The notes under the pieces were generated by a model. The model saw only the letters and a program-made list of their open reading frames with translations. It did not search any database and was not told the origin of the DNA. From Flexivirga oryzae (GTDB lineage Bacteria > Actinomycetota > Actinomycetes > Actinomycetales > Dermatophilaceae), in the NCBI RefSeq assembly GCF_014190805.1, contig NZ_JACHVQ010000002.1, positions 765,729 to 829,728 on the forward strand: a DNA stretch of 64,000 nucleotides. The letters are read 5' to 3'. The position numbers and the translations under genes were made by a program. Shown in pieces: positions 16,311-24,380 of this stretch; position 1 is the first letter of the stretch; the number at the start of each line of letters is the position of its first letter.

Positions 16311-17424
16311 GTGGCGCGTGTTGAAAGTAGTTTGGTGATCGGGGTGGTGGGACAATCGGTGTATGCGCGCCGAGCCGGTTCTGATATCTGAGTCTGATCG
16401 TGAGTTGTTGAAGGCCTGGCTGCGGACGCCGTCAATGCCGTCCGGGCTGGTGACGCGAGCGCGGATTGTGTTGTGGGCTTCGGAGGGTGTCACGATGGCG
16501 GCGATCGCGCAGCGGTTGTCGATCTCGCGGCCGACGGTGACGTTGTGGTGTCAGCGGTTTCGCGAGCTGGGGCCGCAGGGGTTGGCGGATCAGCCGCGCT
16601 CGGGGCGGCCGGCGACGGTGGACCGGGAGAAGGTGATCGCGGCAACGTTGACGCCTCCTCCGGCGAGTTTGGGTGTGACGCACTGGTCCTCGCGGCTGCT
16701 CGCCAAGCGTTTGAAGCTCGATCATGGGCAGGTCGCGAAGGTGTGGCGGGAGATGGGGATCAAGCCGTGGGGTGAGAACACGTTCAAGTTCTCCACTGAC
16801 CCGGAGCTTGAGGCGAAGGTCATCGATGTCGTCGGGTTGTATCTGGCGCCGCCCGAGGGGGCGGTGGTGATCTGCATCGATGAGAAGACGCAGATTCAGG
16901 CTCTCGATCGCACGCAGCCGGCGTTGCCGATGGCTCCGAATCACCCGGCCGCGCGCACGCACGATTACATTCGGCACGGCACGACCAGCCTGTTCGCCGG
17001 ATTGGAGATCGGAACGGGCAGGGTCGTCGGGCAGTGCTATGACCGGCACACCCATAAGGAGTTCCTCGCGTTCCTCAAGAAGGTCGCCAACGCGTACCCC
17101 GAGGTTGAGCTGCATCTGGTGATGGACAACTACGCCACCCATAAGAAGCAGGAGGTGAAGGACTGGCTCGCCGAGAACCCTCGGATTACAGTCCATTTCA
17201 CTCCGACGTCGGCGTCGTGGATGAACATGGTCGAGATCTGGTTCTCGATCATCGAACGTCAAGCGATCCACCGCGGCACCTTCCGATCGGTCCGCGAGCT
17301 GAAGGCGGCGATCCGTGCGTTCATCAATGGCTGGAACCCGCGCTCGCAGCCGTTCGTCTGGACCAAGACTGCGGAGCAGATCCTCACGAAGATCGATCGC
17401 AAGAAGACTTCAGCCACGGGCCAC
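16311..17424 (+). mobile_element. IS630-family insertion sequence, 1114 bp
   Basis: Inverted ends GTGGCGCGTG and CACGGGCCAC (9 of 10 matching) flanked by the TA dinucleotides at 16309-16310 and 17425-17426, the TA target duplication typical of the family. It was inserted at the left edge of the IS1182 element. Confidence 0.88.
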
Positions 17425-17427
17425 TAG
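16363..17427 (+). CDS. IS630-family transposase
   Basis: 354 aa. N-terminal helix-turn-helix (MAAIAQRLSISRPTVTLWCQRF), then DDE-type core: D in VICIDEKTQIQ, D in LVMDNYATHKK and E in SWMNMVEIWFSIIERQ. The stop codon TAG is not in the element: it is made by the duplicated target TA plus the next base. Appears intact. Confidence 0.92.
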   Translation: MRAEPVLISESDRELLKAWLRTPSMPSGLVTRARIVLWASEGVTMAAIAQRLSISRPTVTLWCQRFRELGPQGLADQPRSGRPATVDREKVIAATLTPPPASLGVTHWSSRLLAKRLKLDHGQVAKVWREMGIKPWGENTFKFSTDPELEAKVIDVVGLYLAPPEGAVVICIDEKTQIQALDRTQPALPMAPNHPAARTHDYIRHGTTSLFAGLEIGTGRVVGQCYDRHTHKEFLAFLKKVANAYPEVELHLVMDNYATHKKQEVKDWLAENPRITVHFTPTSASWMNMVEIWFSIIERQAIHRGTFRSVRELKAAIRAFINGWNPRSQPFVWTKTAEQILTKIDRKKTSATGH

Positions 17428-18414
17428 GGCGTGTCTCCTAATAGTCGCGACCAGCGGAAGCATGCCTGCAGGACCACGCCGGCCCGGTAGGTGATGGCGA
17501 GTTTGTCGTAGCGGGTGGCCAAACCGCGCCACTGCTTGGTGTCGCTGAACGATCTCTCAACGACGTTGCGGCCCTTGTAGATTTCGGCGTCGAATGCGGG
17601 CGGCCGGCCACCGGAAGTGCCCTTGCGTCGGCGGGCGTCGATCTCGGTGATCTTCTGCGGGATCACAGTTTTGATGCCCCGACCGGCCAGCATCCGCCGG
17701 TTCACACCACTGGTGTAGGCCCGGTCAGCGACCACCACGTCCGGCCGGGTACGCGGACGCCCCCGTCCCTGCCGGGGCACCCGAATGTCCGCGAGGACCT
17801 CACCGAGCATCGCACCATCGTTGCGTTGCCCACCGGTGACGACCAGCGCCAACGGACGCCCGTGACCGTCGACCGCGGCATGAATCTTGGTCGTCAGACC
17901 ACCGCGAGAACGACCAATCCCGTGCCCGGCCGGTTCCCGGTCACCCCCGAGTGGGCTCGCAACGAACCCGACCGGCAGATTCGTGTAGTTCGACCGTGCC
18001 CCCTGTGTCCTGATCAGGGCGGGAGGTGTTCGTACCGTGCTGATGAGCACGGCTGATCGTGGCATCCACCGATACCGTCCAGTCGATCTTGCCTGCCGCG
18101 TCCGCCTCCGCCAACAGGCTCGCGAGCACCGCGTCCCAGGTCCCGTCCCGGGCGTAACGGCGATGCCGCTTCCAGACCGTCTTTCACGAACCGAACGCCT
18201 CGGACGGGAGATCCCGCCACGGAATCCCCGTCCGATACCGGTAGACGATCCCGTTCACCACTCGCCGGCTGTCCTGAAACGGCCGCCCACGCCGCCCCGC
18301 ATTCGACGGAAGCAACGGCTCGATCCGAGCCCACCGCTCATCGGACAGCACCTCGTACCTCGATGAACTCACCGAGCAATCATCACCGAACCGCGACCGG
18401 AAATTGGGAGACAC
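17424..18414 (-). pseudogene. IS5-family transposase, in-frame stop and frameshift
   Basis: The first part (76 codons from 18414, ..WRDLPSEAFGS) meets TGA at 18186-18184; the same frame continues KTVWKRHRRYARDGTWDAVLAS.., where relatives have a Trp codon, so TGG to TGA is likely. The middle part ends at a G5 run (17944-17948), after which the DDE C-terminal half (GIGRSRGGLTTKIHAAVDG .. VVERSFSDTKQWRGLATRYDK) is read in another frame. The second break may be natural programmed frameshifting, common in this IS group; the TGA is not. The final stop again comes from the target CTAG. Confidence 0.75.
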
Positions 18415-18417
18415 GCC
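17428..18417 (-). mobile_element. IS5-family insertion sequence, 990 bp (decayed transposase)
   Basis: Ends GGCGTGTCTCC and GGAGACACGCC, flanked by the 4-bp duplication CTAG at 17424-17427 and 18418-18421. The left CTAG is composed of the terminal C of IS630, its TA and one G, so this element arrived after IS630. Confidence 0.88.
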
Positions 18418-18419
18418 CT

Positions 18420-20274
18420 AGGTCGCTGGTGTTTTTCGTGGCGTGGCGGTCCGTGTTGCTTGGTGCTGGGTTCGGGAGGATTGGCCTGTGACGTTGGGAG
18501 TGACTCCGAGCCAGGCTGATTTGTTCCGTTCGACGACCGCGTTCTGCGAGCCGCGGATCGGCGAAGACTCGATCTACGGGTTGTTGCACCGGCAGTGCCA
18601 CCGGTTGTTCCCGGACGAGATGTTCGCGGACTTGTTCACCGATGTTGGTCGCCGGTCGGTACCGCCGATGATCGTGGCGGTGGTGATGGTGTTGCAACGT
18701 TTCGAGGGGTGCAGTGACCGGGAAGCGGTCGACCGGTTCGCGTTCGACGCCCGGTGGAAGTACGCGGCGGGCGGGCTGGACTTCGATTACCCGGGATTCG
18801 TGCACACGGTGCTGGTTGATATGCGGGCCCGGCTGGCCGCCTCGGATGCGCCGGACCGGATCTTCGATGCCGTGCTGCAGGTGGCCAAGGCTGCCGGACT
18901 GGTCGGGCGTAAACGGGTGCTGGACTCCACCCCGTTGTATGACGCGGTCGCCACGATGGACACGGTCACGTTGATCCGGTCGGCGATCCGTGGGCTGCTC
19001 AAGGCGTGTGATGCGCAGTTGGGGGCGCGGGTCCGGGACGTGCTGGCCCGTGATGATGACTACGTGGGCGCGGGGAAACCGGCCTGTGACTGGGACGACC
19101 AGGTCGCCCGGGCGGTGTTGGTCGATGAGTTGGCTCGGGACGGGATGGCCGCCCTGGCCGTGTTGGAGGGGCGGACGGTCAGTGAACCGGTGGCCGCGGC
19201 GGGGCAGTTGCTGGCCACCGTGCTGGGGCAGGACCTGGAACAAGACGCTGACGGGGTGTTCGCGATCGCGCGGCGGGTCGCCAAAGATCGGGTGATCTCC
19301 ACGGTCGACCCGCAGGCCCGGCACGGGCACAAGACCGCCGCACGCTCCTTCGACGGGTACAAGGGGCACCTGGGCCTCGACCCGGACAGTGAGATCATCA
19401 CCGCTACCGGCGTGACCCCGGGCAACACCGGTGATGCCGCGGCCGCACAAGACCTGATCGCTGATCTCCTCGACACCGACGATCACGATGCCGGCGATCA
19501 CGGCGACGCGGATGAGCCTGGCGTGTATGGGGATAACGCGTACGGGACTGGGCCGATCCACGACTTGCTGGAGGCTGCCGGGATCGATGACAAGTGCAAG
19601 ACCCAGTCGCCGTCCAATACTGGTGGCCTGTTCGCCAAGGACGAGTTCGAGGTGGACTTGGACGCTGACACGGTGACCTGCCCGGCGGGGCAAGTCTCGC
19701 CGATCCGGCGCGGGAAGGGTGGTGCCGGCACGGCACGTTTCGGGGCGGCGTGTGCCGAGTGCCCGCTACGGGAGCAGTGCACTACCTCCGCGAAGGGCCG
19801 CACCATCAAGGTCGGCGCCTATGAACGGCAGCTGACCGATGCCCGCGGGCGGCAACAGGACCCGGGATGGGTGGCCGACTACCGGGCTACCCGCCCGAAG
19901 GTCGAACGCAAGATCGGGCACCTGATGCGCCGCAAGCACGGCGGGCGCAGGGCACGGGTCCGCGGCACGACGAAGGTTGCCGCTGACTTCTCCCTGCTGG
20001 CCGCCGCGGTCAACCTCGTACGCCTGAGTGTGCTCGCCGTGACGTTCACGACCGGTCAAGGATGGGCAGCGACCGCCTGATAACACCAGGATCAGACTCG
20101 AAACCCCTTACCTGGCCGTCATATCCGCCCTCAAGCCGGCGTACTCGACTGGCCAGCGTCATCAGTCCCGCCCGGCGACCAGCCGCGCTCGGCCAGCCTC
20201 AGCCCCACGCGGTGACCTGATCTACCCCAGCCGACCATCCTCACCCACACGCAGCTGTTCAACACCAGCCACCT
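18420..20274 (+). mobile_element. IS1182-family insertion sequence
   Basis: Terminal inverted repeats AGGTCGCTGGTGTT (18420-18433) and AACACCAGCCACCT (20261-20274), one mismatch. A CTAG lies at or beside each end (18418-18421, 20276-20279), so the exact boundary is uncertain by a few bases. It sits directly against the stop codon of the EthD-like gene and is the oldest of the three nested elements. Confidence 0.75.
18488..20080 (+). CDS. IS1182-family transposase
   Basis: 530 aa from GTG 18488 (VTLGVTPSQADLF), which has a GGGAGGA ribosome site; an ATG at 18443 in the same frame is less likely. The N-terminal DUF772-like part (FEGCSDREAVDRFAFDARWKYAAG) and DDE core (LDSTPLYDAVATMDT; SFDGYKGHLGLDPDSEIITAT; VYGDNAYGTG) are followed by a cysteine cluster (CAECPLREQC) and ERKIGHLMRRKHGGRRARVRG, typical of the family. 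No damage seen. Confidence 0.9.
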   Translation: MTLGVTPSQADLFRSTTAFCEPRIGEDSIYGLLHRQCHRLFPDEMFADLFTDVGRRSVPPMIVAVVMVLQRFEGCSDREAVDRFAFDARWKYAAGGLDFDYPGFVHTVLVDMRARLAASDAPDRIFDAVLQVAKAAGLVGRKRVLDSTPLYDAVATMDTVTLIRSAIRGLLKACDAQLGARVRDVLARDDDYVGAGKPACDWDDQVARAVLVDELARDGMAALAVLEGRTVSEPVAAAGQLLATVLGQDLEQDADGVFAIARRVAKDRVISTVDPQARHGHKTAARSFDGYKGHLGLDPDSEIITATGVTPGNTGDAAAAQDLIADLLDTDDHDAGDHGDADEPGVYGDNAYGTGPIHDLLEAAGIDDKCKTQSPSNTGGLFAKDEFEVDLDADTVTCPAGQVSPIRRGKGGAGTARFGAACAECPLREQCTTSAKGRTIKVGAYERQLTDARGRQQDPGWVADYRATRPKVERKIGHLMRRKHGGRRARVRGTTKVAADFSLLAAAVNLVRLSVLAVTFTTGQGWAATA

Positions 20275-20275
20275 A

Positions 20276-20590
20276 CTAGTTGAAATCCTCGGTGACGAGC
20301 TCAGCGCCGAGCATCGTGACCCCCCCGGTCGCGAAGTTGGGTACGTCGGCTGCGGTCGCCTTACCCTCAGGCGAACCCAGCCCGGCGCCGAACGCTTCCT
20401 TCGAGTCGAAGTCGAGCGTCGTGACCAGGTAGATGTCCGGAGTGGAACCGTCCAGCCCCTCGGTCTTCGAGATCGATACGTGGCGCAGGCCGGGGATCTT
20501 GCGGGCCAGCGGGATGTGGGTGTTGAAGTAGTACTCATCGAACGCGGCCGGGTCGGTCGGCTGGTTGTACAGCACGTTCAGGCGATACAT
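20276..20590 (-). CDS. EthD-family protein of the P450 operon
   Basis: 104-aa EthD-domain protein (MYRLNVLYNQPTDPAAFDEYYFNTHIPLARKIPGL). This dimeric ferredoxin-like fold accompanies P450 systems such as the ether-degrading eth genes, where EthD is needed for activity although its reaction is not established. It is third in the minus-strand operon P450, reductase, EthD (89 bp after the reductase). The IS1182 element starts right behind its stop codon. Confidence 0.85.
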   Translation of the reverse strand: MYRLNVLYNQPTDPAAFDEYYFNTHIPLARKIPGLRHVSISKTEGLDGSTPDIYLVTTLDFDSKEAFGAGLGSPEGKATAADVPNFATGGVTMLGAELVTEDFN

Positions 20591-20679
20591 GGTTCTCCGA
20601 TTATCGTTGGGGGAGTGACATTTTCAGTTGTGCGGACCGACTTGCGGCCAGTTGTGACACCTCGTGTCACCTTACGCGT

Positions 20680-21795
20680 TCAGGGCGCGGCGCAGTCGGG
20701 GGCCGAATTCGCAGCCGCCGACGGTGCAGCTGCGACAGTGAACTCCTCGCGGAAGATCAGCCTCGGTGCCATCCGGCGGCGCTTGAGTGACTTCACCGCA
20801 GCCTCGATCATTGCGGGTGGGCCGCACAGGTAGGCGCTCATGCCCTTGCACGAGGAGAAGTCGCCGACGACGACGTCGGTAACCATTCCGGTTGCGCCCG
20901 CGCACGACAGTTCGTCGTCGCCGCTCCACTGGTCTTCACTCAGCGCGGGCCGGTAGGTGAAGTGCTCGTATTCCTGCGCCAGCGCCGTGAAGTAGTCGAC
21001 GTCGTAGAGATCCTCCCGGCGTCGGCCGCCGTGGTAGAGGTGCAGCGCGGGAACCAGGTCGTTCTCCAGCGCGTGCCGGATGATGGACTTCAATGGTGCG
21101 AGTCCGGTGCCTCCACCAATCAGAATGGCAGGTTCGGTCTGTGCCTTGACGAGGTTGAACTGGCCGAGTGGGCCGCGCAGCGTGAACTGGTCGCCGGTCG
21201 CGAGACCGGCGAAGATCCAGCCGTCAGTCGCGGCGCCGCCTGGAGTGCGCTTCACGTGGAATTCGAGCCGCGATGTTTCACTCGGTGGATTGGCCATCGA
21301 ATACTGGCGGCCGACGCCGCTGTGCGGTATTACCAACTCGGCGTACTGACCGGCGTTGAACGTCATCGGTTCGTCGAGTTCGACGACGAGTCGCCTTGTG
21401 TCGGTGGCGATCTCATCGATCGTTAGCACGGTGGCGGTGTAGTCGCGCAGCGGATGATGTGGCGTGTCGTCGTCGACCGCACCGAGCGGTTCGACGGTGA
21501 CATCCGACCGGGGACAAGCCATGCAGCCCAACGCCAGTCCGGCGCAACGCTCGTCCGCGGTCAGGGTGAACTCGGGTGAGTCGCGATGGTCTACGTCGCC
21601 GCTGCGGACCCGGACTTTACAGGTGCCGCACGTGCCCTGTGTGCATGAATGCGGCAGCCACTGTCCGGCGCGTAATGCGGCGTCGAGAATCGATTGCTCG
21701 GGTGCCGCCTCGAACGGGGTGGGCGAGCCTGCGACGGTGACCGAGTGCGTGATCAGGTGGTCCTCCTGGGGCGGATCGAGAGTCGGAGCGGACAT
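20680..21795 (-). CDS. agcB: P450 reductase with [2Fe-2S], FAD and NAD domains (GcoB/AgcB-like)
   Basis: 371 aa from ATG 21795, 4 bp after the P450 stop. Order of domains: plant-type ferredoxin (CTQGTCGTC, CX4CX2C, with the fourth Cys in LGCMAC), FAD domain (RQYSMANPPSE) and NAD domain (GGGTGLAPLKS, CGPPAMIEAA). Such three-domain reductases pass electrons from NADH straight to a CYP255 P450, as GcoB does for GcoA. Slightly longer than GcoB at both ends. Confidence 0.9.
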   Translation of the reverse strand: MSAPTLDPPQEDHLITHSVTVAGSPTPFEAAPEQSILDAALRAGQWLPHSCTQGTCGTCKVRVRSGDVDHRDSPEFTLTADERCAGLALGCMACPRSDVTVEPLGAVDDDTPHHPLRDYTATVLTIDEIATDTRRLVVELDEPMTFNAGQYAELVIPHSGVGRQYSMANPPSETSRLEFHVKRTPGGAATDGWIFAGLATGDQFTLRGPLGQFNLVKAQTEPAILIGGGTGLAPLKSIIRHALENDLVPALHLYHGGRRREDLYDVDYFTALAQEYEHFTYRPALSEDQWSGDDELSCAGATGMVTDVVVGDFSSCKGMSAYLCGPPAMIEAAVKSLKRRRMAPRLIFREEFTVAAAPSAAANSAPDCAAP

Positions 21796-21799
21796 GACC

Positions 21800-23023
21800 T
21801 CAGACCTCCCAGGTGACGTGCAAGGCTTGGGCGCCGCGGAATCCCCAGCCCCAGAAGTCGACATCGTGGGTGTCGTCGCGCTCGATGTTCGGGATGGTCT
21901 CGAGCAGTTCCTCGAGGCCGATGCGGATCAAGTTGTTCGCGAAATATGTTCCTGCGCAAGCATGTACTCCGCCACCGAAAGTGAGATTCGGAACCACGGG
22001 GCGGTCCATGTCGAAGTCGGTGGGAGCGTCGTACTCGTGCTCGTCATTGTTGGCCGAGCCGTACGTCAGCATCACCGGGGTGTGGGCGGGCAACGTGACG
22101 CCGCCGACGGTGACTTCCTCGGTCGTCAGTTTCACCGCGGCGGACCAGATGGGGGCCACCCAGCGCATTCCCTCGCCTACGGCGCGGGGAATCAGATTCG
22201 GGTCGTCGATAACTCGCTCCAACTGCTCGGGCTTGGTGAACAGGCCCGCCAGGGTGGTGGCCATGGCGTGCCCCGGCTCCTGCATCGCACCCAGCAGAAA
22301 CACGTACAGGTTGGGGTAGATGACGTCGCGGCTACGGGTCTGGCCCGCCGGCATTCCATCGTGCAGCCAGTGGCTGATGGCGCTGTCGTCGGGTTCGACG
22401 ATCCAGCGGTCGATTTTGGGGTCGAGGATCTCCTGGATCTCGGCTTTCGCCTCGTCGCCGGGGACAAACCCCTCCGGATTGGCGAATTCACCGTTCTCGT
22501 CGACAGCCGCGTTGGTGAACGATCCGGACAGCTTGTGGAACCATTCGCGCAGCTTGTCCTCGGAAACGTCGGGCAATCCCATCATGTCGCCGAGGGCACG
22601 GACAGCCAGCGGCTCGCAGTACGCGGAGACGATTTCCGCCTTTCCGTCGTCTTCGATCGCGGCGACCATCCGCTGCGCGGTTGGGCGGACGAGGTCGTCG
22701 ATGTAGGTGTCGACGGCCGACGGCTGCAGGTGCGGCTCCACCATGTCGCGCAGCTCGCGGTGTTCGGGACCGTTGGCGTTGAGGATGGCGCCGTCGCCGA
22801 AGGTGCGGCTCCCGGCAGGCGAGATGATGGCAGGCCAGTTCGCGGAGTCGCGCGAGATCTCCATGCAGAGCTCGCGCGTCGAGATGATGTGCAGCCCCAG
22901 CGCAGGGACGAACGCGACCGGCGCTTCGCGGCGCAGTCGCTCGTAAAAGGGATGTGGGTCGGCCTCGAGTTCGGCCATGGTGATGTCTTCGATCCACGAT
23001 GGGATAGCGGGGGCGGCGGTCAT
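21800..23023 (-). CDS. agcA: CYP255-type P450, (alkyl)guaiacol O-demethylase
   Basis: 407 aa, the same length as GcoA. The heme Cys is C356 in FGGGVHACAG. The I-helix reads GAMQEPGHAMATT, the unusual form of the CYP255 family that lacks the common AGxDT acid-alcohol pair. The stretch FTNAAVDENGEFANPEGF matches GcoA as I remember it, and the three Phe residues lining the GcoA pocket fall at the same numbers (F75, F169, F395). Position 296, Thr in GcoA, is Ala here. It removes the O-methyl of guaiacols as formaldehyde, giving catechols for the extradiol enzyme. First gene of the operon, divergent from an AraC regulator. Confidence 0.92.
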   Translation of the reverse strand: MTAAPAIPSWIEDITMAELEADPHPFYERLRREAPVAFVPALGLHIISTRELCMEISRDSANWPAIISPAGSRTFGDGAILNANGPEHRELRDMVEPHLQPSAVDTYIDDLVRPTAQRMVAAIEDDGKAEIVSAYCEPLAVRALGDMMGLPDVSEDKLREWFHKLSGSFTNAAVDENGEFANPEGFVPGDEAKAEIQEILDPKIDRWIVEPDDSAISHWLHDGMPAGQTRSRDVIYPNLYVFLLGAMQEPGHAMATTLAGLFTKPEQLERVIDDPNLIPRAVGEGMRWVAPIWSAAVKLTTEEVTVGGVTLPAHTPVMLTYGSANNDEHEYDAPTDFDMDRPVVPNLTFGGGVHACAGTYFANNLIRIGLEELLETIPNIERDDTHDVDFWGWGFRGAQALHVTWEV

Positions 23024-23164
23024 CTGAGACTCCTAGCGGGCGGTGAATTCGGATATGCCGAACGCGGCATGGTGACTGGCTGCGCAAGGCTTCGGAGATC
23101 CGGGTGGTCCGTCGAACCGATACCCTGTGATTTGAAACACTATTGGCGGAGGTGGCTCAAGAGA
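23024..23164. promoter_or_regulatory. divergent P450 operon/AraC regulator promoter region
   Basis: 141 bp between the oppositely transcribed P450 operon and the AraC-family gene. The arrangement indicates that the regulator controls the P450 operon. No clear operator repeat stands out by eye. A GGCGGAGG ribosome site precedes the regulator start. Confidence 0.5.
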
Positions 23165-24196
23165 ATGACTGAACCTGCACCGATGAATGACCCGGAGTGC
23201 ACGGACGCGACCGCGTCCGAGAGCAGTCTGGTCGCGGTGAAGACTGATCAGTTGGCAGCAGCTGAAGGGCGCGCGAGATGGTCGGCGGCGTTGGATCAGA
23301 CGTTCTGCGAGATGGATGTCGATTGGCCCGGCGAGGGCGGGCCGTTCCGTGCGGAACTGACCGCCCGACCGATTTCGGACCTGTCGCTGTCGATGGTCCA
23401 CGCCGACCCGCACACCGTGGTTCGGTCACCGGCGATGATCGATTCCGACGCAGGCGAGGATTACATTCTGTGCCTCGTGACTGGTGGTTCCGCGACGCTG
23501 GGTCAGGACGGACGGACCGGGGTCCTCGGCGGTGGGGCGTTTGGCATCGTGGACGCATCGCGACCGTTCTTTGTCTCGGGCACAACAGAATTCGCGCAGG
23601 TGGTGCTTCGTATCCCCCGGGCCGAACTGGACTCCCGAGCTTCCCGCGGCATCATCGACTCGGCGGTCGGGGTGGCCGTGCCGGCGAAACAGGGAGTGGG
23701 GCGCCTTGCGTCGAATCTGATCGTCGACGTCGCGACGCACGGCGACGACGTCTCCGCCGGCTCTGCGTCGGCGATCGCCACCGCATTGTTGGACATGGTG
23801 GTGACCGCGGTGAACGACGTCACCACACCGGTCGCCGTAATCGATCGAGTGCACGCCGACGATATTCGGCGGGTACAGCGAATCATGCTGCGGCACATCG
23901 ACGATTCAGACCGGACCATTGCGGACATCGGTGCTGAGGCCGGTATGTCGGTGCGGTATGTGCACAAGCTGTTCAGCGCGGCGGGCGGAACTCCGCGAGC
24001 CTGGCTTTCTCGTCAACGACTCGAACGTGCACGCACCATGCTGCTGCAGACCGACCTCGGCGTCGTCGACGTCTGTGCGCAAACGGGATTCAAAGACCCG
24101 TCGCACTTCAGTCGGGCGTTCCGGCGCGCCTTCGGTGCGAGTCCGGCGCAGTACCGGACTCAGCGAGGTCAGAGTGGTCGGTCAGGAACGGCGTAG
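23165..24196 (+). CDS. AraC/XylS-family regulator of the P450 operon
   Basis: 343 aa from ATG 23165. The N-terminal 200 residues form a cupin-like ligand-binding domain (AraC_binding_2 type, as in EthR/NphR-like activators); the C-terminal 100 hold the double helix-turn-helix (ADIGAEAGMSVRYVHKLFSAAG and VDVCAQTGFKDPSHFSRAFRRAFG). It is divergent from the P450 operon and likely activates it in response to a guaiacol or related effector. The frame is open far upstream over the P450 antisense strand, but that part is not coding. Confidence 0.88.
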   Translation: MTEPAPMNDPECTDATASESSLVAVKTDQLAAAEGRARWSAALDQTFCEMDVDWPGEGGPFRAELTARPISDLSLSMVHADPHTVVRSPAMIDSDAGEDYILCLVTGGSATLGQDGRTGVLGGGAFGIVDASRPFFVSGTTEFAQVVLRIPRAELDSRASRGIIDSAVGVAVPAKQGVGRLASNLIVDVATHGDDVSAGSASAIATALLDMVVTAVNDVTTPVAVIDRVHADDIRRVQRIMLRHIDDSDRTIADIGAEAGMSVRYVHKLFSAAGGTPRAWLSRQRLERARTMLLQTDLGVVDVCAQTGFKDPSHFSRAFRRAFGASPAQYRTQRGQSGRSGTA

Positions 24197-24248
24197 ATCG
24201 TCCGACGGCGAGACGCCGAACTCGCGACGGTACTCGCCGGCCGATACC

Positions 24249-24354
24249 GCCGGTCGAGTAGGGACCTCTCCGCTTCGCTTCGAGGTCCCTACTCGACCGG
24301 CGGGAAAGTCCCTACTCGACCGGCGGGAAAGTCCTTACTCGATCAGCGGGGAAA
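24249..24354. repeat. 20-bp inverted repeat plus three 23-bp direct repeats between convergent genes
   Basis: Left arm 24249-24268 (begins GCCGGTCGAGTAGGGA) pairs perfectly with 24282-24301. The right arm is the first of three tandem units of GTCCCTACTCGACCGG plus CGGGAAA at 24285, 24308 and 24331, the last diverged. It lies between the AraC gene and the acyl-CoA dehydrogenase gene, both ending here, so it can act as a bidirectional terminator. Confidence 0.8.
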
Positions 24355-24380
24355 TCGGCAGTGGGCAGTGTTGGCGAACA

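Noticed and set aside
21464..23164. Long open frame continuing upstream of the AraC regulator, over 900 codons in all
   Set aside because: It is antisense to the P450 and reductase genes and has no domain; high GC keeps the opposite strand open. The regulator starts at 23165.
20276..24196. The P450 cluster as a fuel-ether (ethRABCD) system
   Set aside because: EthD and the AraC gene fit, but the P450 matches the CYP255 guaiacol demethylase in length, I-helix and pocket residues, and the reductase carries its own [2Fe-2S] domain, as in GcoB, instead of a separate ferredoxin gene.
24285..24354. Three regularly spaced repeats considered as a CRISPR array
   Set aside because: Units are directly adjacent without spacers and no cas gene is present.
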